DNA from: SAR202 cluster bacterium bin22
GTDB lineage: Bacteria; Chloroflexota; Dehalococcoidia; Lucifugimonadales; UBA3495
DNA length: 64,000 bases
Reading direction: 5' to 3'
Assembly (NCBI GenBank): GCA_002238505.1
Contig: MPMM01000002.1
Location: 124,001 to 188,000 of the forward strand
Below the pieces are notes generated by a model that saw nothing but the letters and a program-made list of their open reading frames with translations, made no database searches and had not been told where the DNA came from. Made by a program: the position numbers and the translations under genes. Positions 31,778 through 41,159 of this stretch are shown piece after piece (positions within the stretch are counted from its first letter, which is position 1; each line of letters opens with the position of its first letter).

Positions 31778-33421
31778 TTAGATGTCGCGTCCACCGGCAG
31801 TCAAAAGAATCATCTCCAGTATCTCATAGCTGGATATGGAGCCCTCGAAGTCCCCGGTATCCGGGTCCACGACGGGAAAGACGGTAAGGGAACTGTCCAG
31901 CATGCGCTGCAGGGCATCCTCCACCAACTCATTGGGGGAGGCGGTGGGAGTGCCCTGGCGCAATACCTCCACCAGGGTAGTGTTGCCCCACTGGCTCCTG
32001 GGCAGGTATCGCAGGAAACTCAGGGAGACTACGCCGGCAAGCTGGGAGCCGTCAACCACTACGTAGTCATGCTGCTCCGACGTGGTCCAGTGTTCCACAA
32101 AATTCCGCACGGTGATGGACTGGTCCGGGTAGATGCGAGTATGGTCCAAAACATCCTCAACATGGACGTCGCCCAGGACGAAACGGTCCAGTAAGTGGGG
32201 TATGTCGCTGTCGTCGACATCTTCGGTGTGGCGTACCCTCCGGATTGCGAAGGTGATGCCCATGGGAGTCACCAGAATGTAACCGAACATGATCACCACC
32301 AGCAGGGAAAAGAGGGCTTCATCGATGACGTGCCCGTGCAGCATGACCAGCAGCAGGGCAATTTCAGCGACTCCCTTGGCCATCAGACCGCTGGCCACGG
32401 CGAATGGCGACTCCAGGCGGGTAATGTAAGCGCTGATGAAGGCGCCGGCGAACTTGGCGGCCAGGGGCACGAAGACCAGCGCGGCTATTACCTCCGGGTG
32501 CAGTTGCAGGAAGGTGAGGTTCAAGTTCAGTCCGGCCGAGGCAAAGAACAGGGGAACGAACAGTCCCTCGGCCGTGCTGCGCATTCCGGGCATGGAATCG
32601 TGTCTTAGCTGGTAGGGCAGGGGCGACAGGGCCGCTCCAAACAGCAGGGCGCCCAGGGAACCGTGCAGGCCCACCTTTTCGGCCGCCACTATTACCAGGA
32701 ACAGGCCGCCCAGAAGCAGCCCATAGGATAGCTGGGGAACCTGCAACACCCGGTGGAGCAACACCAGTACCCGGGGTATTACCTTGTTGCAGACCAGCCA
32801 GGTAACGATGGTGAAGGCAGCCAGTTCGCCAAGGAGAAGTAGGACGCTGGTGACCACATTAAGGCGGCCCTCCGACTCCAGGAAGGCGTGTTCGCTGATG
32901 GCGAATCCCACGATGAACAACACCAGAAGTTCGGCAATGACGACTCCGGTGAAGATCTGGATGCCCACCGGTTCCTTCAGCCGCTCTTCGTCGATAAGCA
33001 CCTTGGCCACGATGCCCAGGCTGGAGAGGGAAAGGACTCCCGCCACGGCCATGGCGTCGGTGAAGGCCAACCCCAGGCCCACGTCGAAAAGGACGTCGGT
33101 GGTTACCAGCATGGAACCCACCATAGAGATGGCCACCGAAAGGACTGCGGCAACGAAGAGTCTGCCCTTGATGGCAGATATGAAGCCGGAGATGTCCAGT
33201 TCGTCCAGGCCTACCAGGAAAAAGAAGACAAAAATGCCGATGTTCAGCAGGAGTTGTATGTCCTGGTTAGGTTCTACGAGGCCGGTTGCTGGCCCCAGGA
33301 TTACGCCGGCCACGGCATAGGCGAATATGGAATTGATGCCGATGCGCTTGAACAGCCCCTCCAGCAGCTTGGCTACCACCAGCAACAGACCTATGGCGAA
33401 TAATGCGTCAAATATTTCCAT
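31778..33421 (-). CDS. CPA2-type cation/proton antiporter with CBS domains
   Basis: 547 aa. About 12 membrane helices fill residues 1-390, with the Na+/H+-exchanger core (GVILGPATGLVEPNQDIQLLLNIGIFVFFFLVGLDELD; AFTDAMAVAGVLSLSSLGIVAKVLIDE; VPLFFASAGLNLNLTFL). A cytoplasmic tail (about 410-545) carries a CBS pair (HVEDVLDHTRIYPDQSITVRNFVEHW; ELVEDALQRMLDSSLTVFPVVDPDTGDFEGSISSYEIL). It probably exchanges K+ or Na+ for protons under nucleotide or ionic control through the CBS module. AAAGGAA precedes the ATG. The GrdB-like selenoprotein gene follows at 46 nt, so the two are likely co-transcribed. Confidence 0.9.
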   Translation of the reverse strand: MEIFDALFAIGLLLVVAKLLEGLFKRIGINSIFAYAVAGVILGPATGLVEPNQDIQLLLNIGIFVFFFLVGLDELDISGFISAIKGRLFVAAVLSVAISMVGSMLVTTDVLFDVGLGLAFTDAMAVAGVLSLSSLGIVAKVLIDEERLKEPVGIQIFTGVVIAELLVLFIVGFAISEHAFLESEGRLNVVTSVLLLLGELAAFTIVTWLVCNKVIPRVLVLLHRVLQVPQLSYGLLLGGLFLVIVAAEKVGLHGSLGALLFGAALSPLPYQLRHDSMPGMRSTAEGLFVPLFFASAGLNLNLTFLQLHPEVIAALVFVPLAAKFAGAFISAYITRLESPFAVASGLMAKGVAEIALLLVMLHGHVIDEALFSLLVVIMFGYILVTPMGITFAIRRVRHTEDVDDSDIPHLLDRFVLGDVHVEDVLDHTRIYPDQSITVRNFVEHWTTSEQHDYVVVDGSQLAGVVSLSFLRYLPRSQWGNTTLVEVLRQGTPTASPNELVEDALQRMLDSSLTVFPVVDPDTGDFEGSISSYEILEMILLTAGGRDI

Positions 33422-33939
33422 ATGCTGTGTATTCCTTTGCTAAGGGATTACGGGGTTGAAAGGGGAAAGGAACCGGGCGGTTGCGCGTGCCCGGCAGAGT
33501 TGAATGGGGCCCCTAAACTGAACCGGACTATGGTGGATTAGATTTACATAGGGTGTCAAGGGTTACTCAAAGCCTGACAGCTTTCCGGTCATTGAACTAG
33601 TGGTGTTTGAGACGGCAGGGGCGCCCTGCGGCAGCCCTCGCCCTGCGTCCTTGACGCATGAGCACGGAGTCCCGTACTAGTCGTAGCGTCAGCTGGTCGG
33701 CGGTTCAAGTTCGGTGGTTTGGTGGCGAGGCAGTAATTGATTATGGGTTGTGGAGGCGATTCGCGAACCTCCTCTTCGGACATGACCCTGACCCCCGGGG
33801 GAGGCGCCAGGGGCTTTGTTTTTGTTGGCGTGGGACTTTTTTCTCCGTTCATCCTGTGCCTGCCAAAGGGCTTAGCACAAACGGCTTCCGGGGACTGCTC
33901 ATAGATAATCGAACGTCTCCCGTGACGCTACTTCATACG
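33422..33939. other. Intergenic region, no gene seen
   Basis: About 520 nt between divergent genes. Short open frames on both strands show no family features. A G/C-rich stretch at 33612-33660 has local inverted symmetry only. Confidence 0.4.
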
Positions 33940-33968
33940 TTGACGCTGTAAGCTGACCGGGCTATTAT
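33940..33968 (+). promoter_or_regulatory. Promoter of the 34015 LLM gene
   Basis: TTGACG, exact 17-nt spacer, TATTAT. The LLM start codon follows 46 nt later with AGGAGGGG as ribosome site. Confidence 0.7.
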
Positions 33969-34014
33969 CGGAGACAAATAGGAATATCCCCAAACAGGAA
34001 CAGGAGGGGCAGAC

Positions 34015-35130
34015 ATGGATTTTGGACTGTTTACCACCTGGAACGCCGTCTATGATGGTGGAAAGGTTCCCTGGGACCCAGAATACCAGGGTGGAAAGCT
34101 CCAGGAAGCTGCGGCCTACAAGCAGAACTTCAAGGAAATTGACCACATCGAGGACGCCGGCTGGGACTACGTCTGGTTTGGCGGCAGCCACTTCTCCATC
34201 CAGGGCAGCATGGACCCCCAGCCAATAATGCTGTCTGCCATAGTGGCCAGCCATACCAAGAACATCAGGATTGGCACATCCATCCACCGTCCCACCCTGC
34301 GGTTGCCCGGGGAGGAACCATCCGCGAGGGCGTTGCCCCACGAACGGTACGCCTTTGACAACCTGCAGGATGAGGACCCCTTCCAGGTCGCGGAGCAGGT
34401 CGCCATCGTTGACCAGATCAGCGAGGGACGCTTCATCTACGGGCCTGGCGCCCGCACCCGTGGCTCCGACGAGCGGCGGGAGTATTTCTTCGAGTACCTG
34501 GAACTGTTGAAACAGTTGTGGAACGAGGACCGGTTCTCCGGTTTCGAGGGCAAATACTTCAACTACCCCGCCTTCTACGAGGGCTACATGAGCATCCCCA
34601 AGCCGGTGCAAAGGCCCCTGCCCATGCTGCTGCCGGTGGACAGCCAGGAGAGCTTCGTGCCCATGGGCGAGCAGGGCTACAAGATCGCCATTGGCGCCGG
34701 CAGTTCCCCCCACAACCTGCGGGGTTCCGCCGTTCTGCGCGAGGACGTCAACGCCTATCGCAGGGCCTACATAGACGCCGGACACGAAGGTGAACCTACC
34801 ACCGTGGTGCGGGTGCCCACCCTGGTTGCCGACACCCAGAAGAAGGCTGATGAGCGGGTGGAACACCTGATGAACCTGGCCCGCCTCTATTACGCCGGCC
34901 GCATCGCCATCGGCAGCACCGACGCCGGGAGCGCGGGACCCGAGGCCACCGAGGAAGTCAACCTCTTCGGCACTCCGGAAGAGGTGGTCGAAAAAATCCA
35001 CATGTTCCGCGAAGCTTTCACCACCGACGAGATCATGTTCGAGTGCAACTGGACTGCCTCCGTACCCCGCGAGGTGGTAATGGATACGTTGAAGTGTTTG
35101 AGCGAGGACGTAATTCCGCACTTTAAGTAA
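34015..35130 (+). CDS. LLM-class flavin/F420-dependent oxidoreductase
   Basis: 371-aa luciferase-like monooxygenase-fold TIM-barrel protein: MDFGLFTTWN start, EIDHIEDAGWDYVWFGGSHFS, MLSAIVASHTKNIRIGTSI, VAEQVAIVDQISEGRFIYGPGART, EYLELLKQLWNEDRF, then a C-terminal FGTPEEVVEKIHMF. FMN or F420 is the expected cofactor; the substrate is unknown. It has its own promoter and terminator. A decayed copy of its 3' end lies about 2 kb downstream, across the membrane-protein gene. Confidence 0.9.
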   Translation: MDFGLFTTWNAVYDGGKVPWDPEYQGGKLQEAAAYKQNFKEIDHIEDAGWDYVWFGGSHFSIQGSMDPQPIMLSAIVASHTKNIRIGTSIHRPTLRLPGEEPSARALPHERYAFDNLQDEDPFQVAEQVAIVDQISEGRFIYGPGARTRGSDERREYFFEYLELLKQLWNEDRFSGFEGKYFNYPAFYEGYMSIPKPVQRPLPMLLPVDSQESFVPMGEQGYKIAIGAGSSPHNLRGSAVLREDVNAYRRAYIDAGHEGEPTTVVRVPTLVADTQKKADERVEHLMNLARLYYAGRIAIGSTDAGSAGPEATEEVNLFGTPEEVVEKIHMFREAFTTDEIMFECNWTASVPREVVMDTLKCLSEDVIPHFK

Positions 35131-35155
35131 GCGCACAGGGATTGGGAAAATCAGG

Positions 35156-35189
35156 ACGGGCCGCCAATTGGCGGCCCGTTTCATTTTTT
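35156..35189 (+). terminator. Intrinsic terminator of the 34015 LLM gene
   Basis: A 10-bp stem (ACGGGCCGCC / GGCGGCCCGT, loop AATT) followed by TTCATTTTTTC. Confidence 0.85.
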
Positions 35190-35235
35190 CTGCAAAGTTC
35201 CTGGGGAAGCAGGGAAGACTGCCCCTGAGTTCGTA

Positions 35236-36972
35236 CTACGTGGAGTTCCCGCTGCCGGGAGGCGGAGTCACAACCGGGACAGTCTTGTTGCGCCAGACGA
35301 GTACGGCCAGGGCAGCGATTATTGCCAGCGCCAGTACAATCACCTTTGCCAGGGAGATTCCCATCTCAGGAATGCCCACTAGAAAGCCGAAGAAGCTGAG
35401 GAAGCAGATGGCTGCCAGGCTCACCAGTATGTAGGGAAAGTCTTTGACTCTGGGAAGGCTTAATGCCAGCGCCAAGAAGCCAAAGGACAAGGCAGTTATT
35501 GAGAAAACCTGGCTGGGAATGATTCCGGAAAACCCGCTCCAGCTGATATTGGTGGAGAATGAGAAAGGAGCGATAAAGGCCGGCAGAATACTGGCGGCGG
35601 CAAGAATTACTGCCAGGTCGCTGCAGGCATCAACCCAGTCCTTTTCGAAGGCCTTCCTTTGAACCAGAAAGAAGGCCAGGATGGCCATAACCAACAAAAG
35701 GGGGAAAATGGCTACACCCGGAACAAGTGACGGTACCGCAGCCAGTGGAAGCGATAGCATTGATCCAATTACTGGAAGAGCCACCCAGCCAATCAACCCG
35801 ATCACACCCAACAGGACGGTTTTCCTTCTTGATGTCTGCCGGTGGCTGGTGACGGTCATGACAACGGCGGTGAAGGCAACGCCCAGCGCAAGGATTATCA
35901 GCAGAAGCTCCCAGTCCCGTACCAAATAGAGCATCTGCCCCGAAAACGAAAAGTCGGTAGGTTCATAGGGCCCCACGGCAACCGGAGTCCACAGGCCATC
36001 CGGCGTGCCGACAAGCGCTCCCTGTATGCCCATGGCCGCAACTACATTGCCGGTGCCGGGGTGGTAGGAGAGGGCAACGGGCCCTTCGGACAGGTGCCGA
36101 TTTTGCAGGTTTCTAGTGACCATTTCCTGAATCCTGAGGTTCTGTGGAGAGTTGAAGAAGCTCGCGTCATAAGCTATGTGTTGACCCTGGTCGGAGGTCA
36201 AGACTATTTCCGATCCGCTGGCGCTGATTTCGTAAATCCCTCGAGGTGTTTCTATCTCCGTGTACTTAAGTTGGTTCGGGTAGTCTGACAGTGGACCGCC
36301 TTCATTCCAGGTGAAACCACCGTCTGAACTGGTCCAGATATGAGAACCACCACGGACACTCAGGCTACCGTCTCCCTGGAGCCAGACGCGATACACCCCC
36401 GGGTCTCGGGCGGGAGGCGATGATGCGAGCGAGGCAACAACGGCGATGACGGCAACGGAATATGACAGGGTCGAACGGTTAAGGCGGGGCCACGCCAACC
36501 CTTGTGTCAGCATCTTGAAAGCGTTGGATCTCGTTTCGGCACGTCTAAACCAGACCCAGAGAGCTATTGCCAGCCCCAGGGGGATTACCAGGGAGTCAGT
36601 CGGGTCGGGTGATGTGCCTGAAACGTTCACGAGACCAAGGGTCAACATCCGAAGGATGGCTTCGTTGACGATTACAAAGGTGTTGAACAGCAGGTACAGC
36701 AGGGGGAGTCCCACGTAGGAAGCAACGAAGGCCACGCGCTGCCCCAGCGGCTTTCGCCCCACGACAAAGGAAAGCAGGAAGGCGAGGAGCGGGGACGCGA
36801 AAATCACCCACGCCAGGTCACTGAGTTTTCCTGTGGTCCAGTCGTTCTGCCACAGGGCCTTCAATGCCCAGTCGTTGACCACCAGTACGATGATGGCGAC
36901 CAGCGTCACGGGATGGGTCAGAGCCTGCTGGGATTTACTTCTGAAAGTTGGGGGCTTTGGCTGGTCGGTCAA
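35236..36972 (-). CDS. Polytopic membrane protein with an Asp-box (BNR-like) extracellular segment
   Basis: 578 aa, unrecognised overall. About five N-terminal membrane helices (VTLVAIIVLVVNDWAL, LAWVIFASPLLAFLLSF, LPLLYLLFNTFVIV, LVIPLGLAIALWVWF, YSVAVIAVVASLA) precede a soluble loop (about 195-340). That loop carries an Asp-box, HIWTSSDGGFTWNEGG, and a second strand-turn LTSDQGQHI. Six or more further helices follow. Asp-boxes occur in sialidase-type propellers, but one to two boxes are too few for a full propeller. The start is a TTG at 36972. Direct copies of the LLM 3' end flank the gene. Confidence 0.65.
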   Translation of the reverse strand: MTDQPKPPTFRSKSQQALTHPVTLVAIIVLVVNDWALKALWQNDWTTGKLSDLAWVIFASPLLAFLLSFVVGRKPLGQRVAFVASYVGLPLLYLLFNTFVIVNEAILRMLTLGLVNVSGTSPDPTDSLVIPLGLAIALWVWFRRAETRSNAFKMLTQGLAWPRLNRSTLSYSVAVIAVVASLASSPPARDPGVYRVWLQGDGSLSVRGGSHIWTSSDGGFTWNEGGPLSDYPNQLKYTEIETPRGIYEISASGSEIVLTSDQGQHIAYDASFFNSPQNLRIQEMVTRNLQNRHLSEGPVALSYHPGTGNVVAAMGIQGALVGTPDGLWTPVAVGPYEPTDFSFSGQMLYLVRDWELLLIILALGVAFTAVVMTVTSHRQTSRRKTVLLGVIGLIGWVALPVIGSMLSLPLAAVPSLVPGVAIFPLLLVMAILAFFLVQRKAFEKDWVDACSDLAVILAAASILPAFIAPFSFSTNISWSGFSGIIPSQVFSITALSFGFLALALSLPRVKDFPYILVSLAAICFLSFFGFLVGIPEMGISLAKVIVLALAIIAALAVLVWRNKTVPVVTPPPGSGNST

Positions 36973-37058
36973 TATGGCGGTCCTGAATCAAAGAGTAAGA
37001 AAGTGAAGGAGACCGAATGATAACACCCGTGAAATGCCCACTGATTGAAGATGGGCCT

Positions 37059-37200
37059 TGTACCTGGAGCAAGCCAGTCTCAGGGAGGTGGCAATGCATA
37101 TTCCGAAGCGCTTGAGCGAGGATATGATTCGGCATTTAAGGTAGGGGTGAGTGGTATCGGCGGAATTAAGGCGACCCGCCAATCGGTGGCCCGTTATTGG
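37059..37200 (+). pseudogene. Relic of an LLM oxidoreductase 3' end plus terminator
   Basis: The segment ending EVAMHIPKRLSEDMIRHLR-stop (stop at 37142-37144) aligns with the 34015 gene's EVVMDTLKCLSEDVIPHFK-stop. The DNA matches at roughly three positions in four with no gaps over the last 60 nt, and one indel further upstream. Beyond the stop, CGACCCGCCAATCGGTGGCCCG resembles the LLM terminator hairpin. Confidence 0.65.
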
Positions 37201-37235
37201 TTGCTGACACAATCCCATGCAGGTGCTGACCTGGG

Positions 37236-38621
37236 TTAAAGTGGCACTTCTTCATTCAGAGATGCCGTGATTGTTCCTTTGACAGTAACACTTTGCTCGT
37301 CTACTCCAATAACCTTACCCTTGAGAATCGTAATGAACCCCTGCTCCATCTCTGCTGAAGGGAATACAGCCAAGGCATCACCCACACTCAAGTGGTGCCC
37401 CTCGTCCCAAAATTCTAGTTTGAATATTTGTTCTAACGGGTTCATGTCATCGGGGTTCGATGATGCTTGGCTAAAGTCTTGCTCCGGAAAATAATCTTGG
37501 ATTCCGAATACTCGTAACTGCTTACTGTCGGATCCCAATTTAACAGTCACCTTGAACGTTTGCCTGTCAACTAGGTGGTTCTTGGCATCTTTAAGTTTCC
37601 AAGCCGCAGGTGCAATAGGCTTGGCACTTTGTCCCAAAGGCATAACTGCCCAAGCCCCGTCGGGCTGCTTTTGGACGAATCCCAAGCACGTTCCCTTAGG
37701 AGTGTTCACTTGGCCGTACAGGTCTTGTTGTAGCCAATCAATTACAGGACTTGCATCGGCGTGTTGGGGTTGAGACCCTTCTGGCAGATAGGTGAGCTTG
37801 TGGATAAAATACTTAACGGCTGGATCCTCAGCTTGTTGTATATCGTCCCATCCCTCCTTAAAGACCTGATCAATGTATTCGTGACCAAAGCTAAGTGATG
37901 CACTGTGCACTTTGGACCATAGGGCGGCACGGGGAGACTCAAACTCATTCTTCAGCCAGTTGCGGTACAACTCTATTGCTGTTTTCCTTTCCTCATCCCC
38001 ATTCGTCAAGCAAATGTGCCTTCTATCCCACATAGCGAATAAAATCTGGGAGTCGACACGGCTTGAAGTAGTTTCAGATCTTGAAATGAGAAGCGATCGC
38101 AGTGCGCAAAGAATCTCCCTGTGAATAGGTGGCGAAATGAACTTTATCGCAGTTTCGCCAGTACCTGGGTCCCCGATAGCCCAGTATCGTAGCGCATCAA
38201 ATGCCTTCTTCCCGCCAACCTTCGAAAAATACTCTTCCAAGGACTTGAACTGTTCGAACCCGGACCGCTTAGGATTATATCCATAGAACTCGACAGCATC
38301 TTTAAAGGCTCTAGCTAGAAAGTCAGCTGAATCAGGATCGACATTCTTAATACTCGAGTAGAGATTTCCAAGGGAGTGCGTTTCTTCCTGACCCCCTTCC
38401 ACGCGTTTTAGGAGTCCTTTCATCCCCCTTTCAATCGCTAAATGAGCAACAGGGATTCGGTTGGTCAACTGTACTAGATTCCTCTCCGGCATCAAATCCA
38501 GCTGAATAGGCGCCGAATCCAGAATAGTCAAAACGTCCTCAATAGAGTTCTCTATTATGTATGCATCCATCAGGTTGGTGACTTTCTCATCATCCATTAT
38601 TGGCAGGTAACCCCCTAGCAT
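37236..38621 (-). CDS. Uncharacterised protein in an AT-richer patch
   Basis: 461 aa, no recognised family. It is mostly helical and soluble in the first 300 residues (for example ERNLVQLTNRIPVAHLAIERG, AIGDPGTGETAIKFISPPIHREIL). The C-terminal 100 residues are beta-rich (FKVTVKLGSDSKQLRVFGIQD; VIGVDEQSVTVKGTITASL). A nucleotide-like GDPGTGET occurs but is not a P-loop. Base composition is AT-richer than neighbours, which suggests recent acquisition. Either ATG at 38621 or 38597 could start it. It lies next to the LLM relic and a probable recombination site. Confidence 0.6.
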   Translation of the reverse strand: MLGGYLPIMDDEKVTNLMDAYIIENSIEDVLTILDSAPIQLDLMPERNLVQLTNRIPVAHLAIERGMKGLLKRVEGGQEETHSLGNLYSSIKNVDPDSADFLARAFKDAVEFYGYNPKRSGFEQFKSLEEYFSKVGGKKAFDALRYWAIGDPGTGETAIKFISPPIHREILCALRSLLISRSETTSSRVDSQILFAMWDRRHICLTNGDEERKTAIELYRNWLKNEFESPRAALWSKVHSASLSFGHEYIDQVFKEGWDDIQQAEDPAVKYFIHKLTYLPEGSQPQHADASPVIDWLQQDLYGQVNTPKGTCLGFVQKQPDGAWAVMPLGQSAKPIAPAAWKLKDAKNHLVDRQTFKVTVKLGSDSKQLRVFGIQDYFPEQDFSQASSNPDDMNPLEQIFKLEFWDEGHHLSVGDALAVFPSAEMEQGFITILKGKVIGVDEQSVTVKGTITASLNEEVPL

Positions 38622-39079
38622 GTCCTTAGCATCTCACAAGAAACCAGCTTTCCAACACTCTCACTATTCTACAGCCGGATAAATAACTATAGGAAGGATT
38701 CCCGGCATGGCTCAGGTGCCAACTTTTACACACCCCCACTGACCCCACTCCTGGACACCCCGCAAAACACCCTACTACCATAATTCTTAAACAGTCCAAA
38801 TTCTCCGGCCCCCGCCGGAACGCCAACCTTGGCGGACCCACAGCCAATTGCCCGCCACGCGCCGCTGCTCCCCAACGGGGAATGGGCGGGAATGACTGGA
38901 AATGGCCGCAAAATCCAGTTTTTTCAGGAGAGAGTACGATGTACACCCTTTCCCAACCCGGGCGTCAGTTCGCGCTTGTCTCAGTATGGCCCGTCACCCT
39001 CAACCTGGCCGACCCTTTTTGCTCCCGAAATACGCTATAATCCCCGCAACCCCCATCCTTTCTCAAGGAGGAACCCTTT
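38622..39079. other. Intergenic region with a -10 box
   Basis: 458 nt without a convincing gene. TATAAT near 39036 lies about 40 nt upstream of the next LLM start and is the likely -10 element; no good -35 is seen. Confidence 0.45.
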
Positions 39080-40305
39080 ATGCAGTTTGGGCTTTTGTTT
39101 GAGTGCCAGCGGCCCTATGAGGGTACTGAAATTGACTGGAACTCGCTGTACAAGGAAACCCTGGCCCAGTGCGAACTGGCCGACCAGGTCGGGTTCGACA
39201 ACCTGTGGTTCGTCGAGCACCACTTCCTCACCGGCTTTTCCGGTTCGCCCAGCCAGGACGCCATGTTCGGCGCGCTGAGCCGCATCACCAAGAACATCCG
39301 CATTGGCTACGGCGTCTGCATCCTGCCTTACCACCATCCCGTGCGCGTCGCCGAGCGGGTTGCGCTGGTTGACCAGCTTACCGACGGACGCGTGGAGTTC
39401 GGCACCGGCCGCTCCAATGCCTACGAGCAGACGGGCCTGGGCGTGGACCCCCGCAACACCCGCTCCCTGTGGGAAGAGTCCATCGCCATGCTGCCCCAAA
39501 TCTGGCAGTCGGACGAGTTCGAGTGGGAGGGCGAGCACTGGCAGGTACCGAAGCGGCGGGGGCTGCCCCAACCCCTCCAGCAACCCCCTCCCCGCACTTA
39601 CCCAAGCCCGTCCAGCAGCCCCATCCCCGCATGTACCTGGCCTGCACCCAGCAGGACAGCTTCCGGCTGGCCGCGGAAAAGGGCCTGGGCGTACTGTCTT
39701 CCGCCTCCTACGCCACCTCGGTGCTGGCCGAGCAGGTCAAGGTTTACCGGGATGCCCTGAAGAACGTCAACCCGGTTGGCGCCTTCGCCACCGAGTTCTG
39801 GGGCAACAACGTTCACGCCTACTGCGGCACCGACAACGACGAGGCGCGGGAACTGGCCGCCCTGTCAATGAAGACTTTCTTTGGCCCCGACAAGCCCTAC
39901 ATTGCGGGTCGCATCGGCGCCTACGAGGAACTGCTGGAGGCCTGGGGCGGCGTCCCTGACCACTTGCAGGCCGACTTTGGCCGGTGGCTGCGCCAGTCCG
40001 ACGAGGCCCACCGGGCCCAGGCCGAGGAATCGGGCATCTCCCTGGACGCTGGCCCCGGCGCCGCCCGGGCCGCCATCGCCCAGCTGGACGCCAACACCCT
40101 GGCCGACCGGGGCGTCATCATCGCTGGCGACCCCGACAGCTGCGCCACCGCCGTCCAGATGTACGAGGACATTGGCGTGGACCAGGTTATGATGATCATG
40201 CAGACGGAGACCATCCCTCACGAGAAGGTGATGTCTTCCATCGAGCTGTTCGGCAAAGAGGTTATACCCCGCTTCCGCAATGGCAACGGCGGCAACGGCA
40301 AGTAG
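39080..40305 (+). pseudogene. LLM-class flavin-dependent oxidoreductase, frameshifted
   Basis: Two frames together make one complete LLM protein. Frame 1 from the ATG at 39080 (AAGGAGG upstream) runs MQFGLLFECQRPYEGTEIDW to GEHWQVPKRRG. Frame 2 continues LPKPVQQPHPRMYLACTQQDSF to IELFGKEVIPRFRNGN and stops at 40305. The break is an imperfect 35-nt tandem duplication (39563-39597 and 39598-39632): the first unit encodes LPQPLQQPPPR in frame 1, the second LPKPVQQPHPR in frame 2. Removing one unit restores a full-length enzyme. Either a real disabling mutation or an assembly artefact that joined two strain variants. Confidence 0.8.
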
Positions 40306-40350
40306 GACACGGCTGTCCTCCGACAGCCTCAGGACTAAGGAATTCTAATG

Positions 40351-40379
40351 CAGGGGCGGGCAGCAAACCCGCCCCTTTG
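40351..40379 (+). terminator. G/C palindrome/terminator after the frameshifted LLM gene
   Basis: AGGGGCGGG / CCCGCCCCT with a 7-nt loop, followed by TTTGG. Same palindrome family as at 18282 and 57691. Confidence 0.6.
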
Positions 40380-40390
40380 GAGTCAGGGAA

Positions 40391-40861
40391 ATGCCCGCAA
40401 AGAAGCCCAGCGCCAGGACCAAAGCCCCGGAAAGGCCGCCTCTGCCGGTGAACGAAAACGGCGTGCCGATTCTGTCCGGCGGCAACCCCCAGATTCCCAG
40501 GGGCGACGGCGACGGGCCGGTGCAGATGTACATTGCCAATATGCCAGAGTGGAAGCGCGACGTGGGCCGCCAGTTTGACGACCTGATTGTGCGCACCGTG
40601 CCCAACGTGCAGAAGGCGGTGCGGTGGAACTCGCCCTTCTACGGCGTGGAGGGCCAGGGGTGGTTCATCAGCTACCACGTCTTCGCCCGATACGTGAAGG
40701 TTACCTTCCTCAAAGGCAAGTCGCTGGACCCAATGCCCCCCATAGACTCAAAGGACCCCGACGCCCGCTACTACCACATCTTTGAGGATGGTATGGACGA
40801 GGGGCAGATGGAGGAATGGGTGCGCCAGGCGGCGGCGGTGCCGGGGTGGGACGGGTTTTAG
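40391..40861 (+). CDS. DUF1801 (YdhG-like) protein
   Basis: 156 aa. A positively charged N-terminal tail (KKPSARTKAPERP) precedes a DUF1801 domain: VQMYIANMPEWKRDVGRQFDDLIVRTVPNVQKAVRWNSPFYGVEGQGWFISYHVFARYVKVTFLKG. The family is small and of unknown or iron-chaperone-like function. It sits directly after the broken LLM gene and a G/C palindrome, with a weak AGGGA before the ATG. Confidence 0.8.
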   Translation: MPAKKPSARTKAPERPPLPVNENGVPILSGGNPQIPRGDGDGPVQMYIANMPEWKRDVGRQFDDLIVRTVPNVQKAVRWNSPFYGVEGQGWFISYHVFARYVKVTFLKGKSLDPMPPIDSKDPDARYYHIFEDGMDEGQMEEWVRQAAAVPGWDGF

Positions 40862-41159
40862 GGGGGTGCAGCGATTCTTGCAATCCTTGTGACGAAGCTA
40901 TACACAGAAATGGTAAGATTGCCCAAGGGAAGAGCCTGCATTTTCCTTCAATTGCGAATGCCAGCCAATCTATGCAGAACTGCTACACCGCCACAATCCA
41001 CAGTCACTAAGTTGATGCATTAGACCACCGATTCATAGCCTGCAATGGATGGTTGCTCGGAGCGGTACAATTTTAGCAGAATTTTCCTAGTTTCTAGTTC
41101 AAATAGAATCGCTGTATGAAGGAACCGTTGGTTGGTTTTCGTACAGCAGGAAAAAGATT
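40862..41159. other. AT-richer intergenic boundary
   Basis: 298 nt with no gene. Composition shifts here from G/C-rich to AT-richer, marking the left edge of the DUF262-HEPN patch. Confidence 0.45.
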
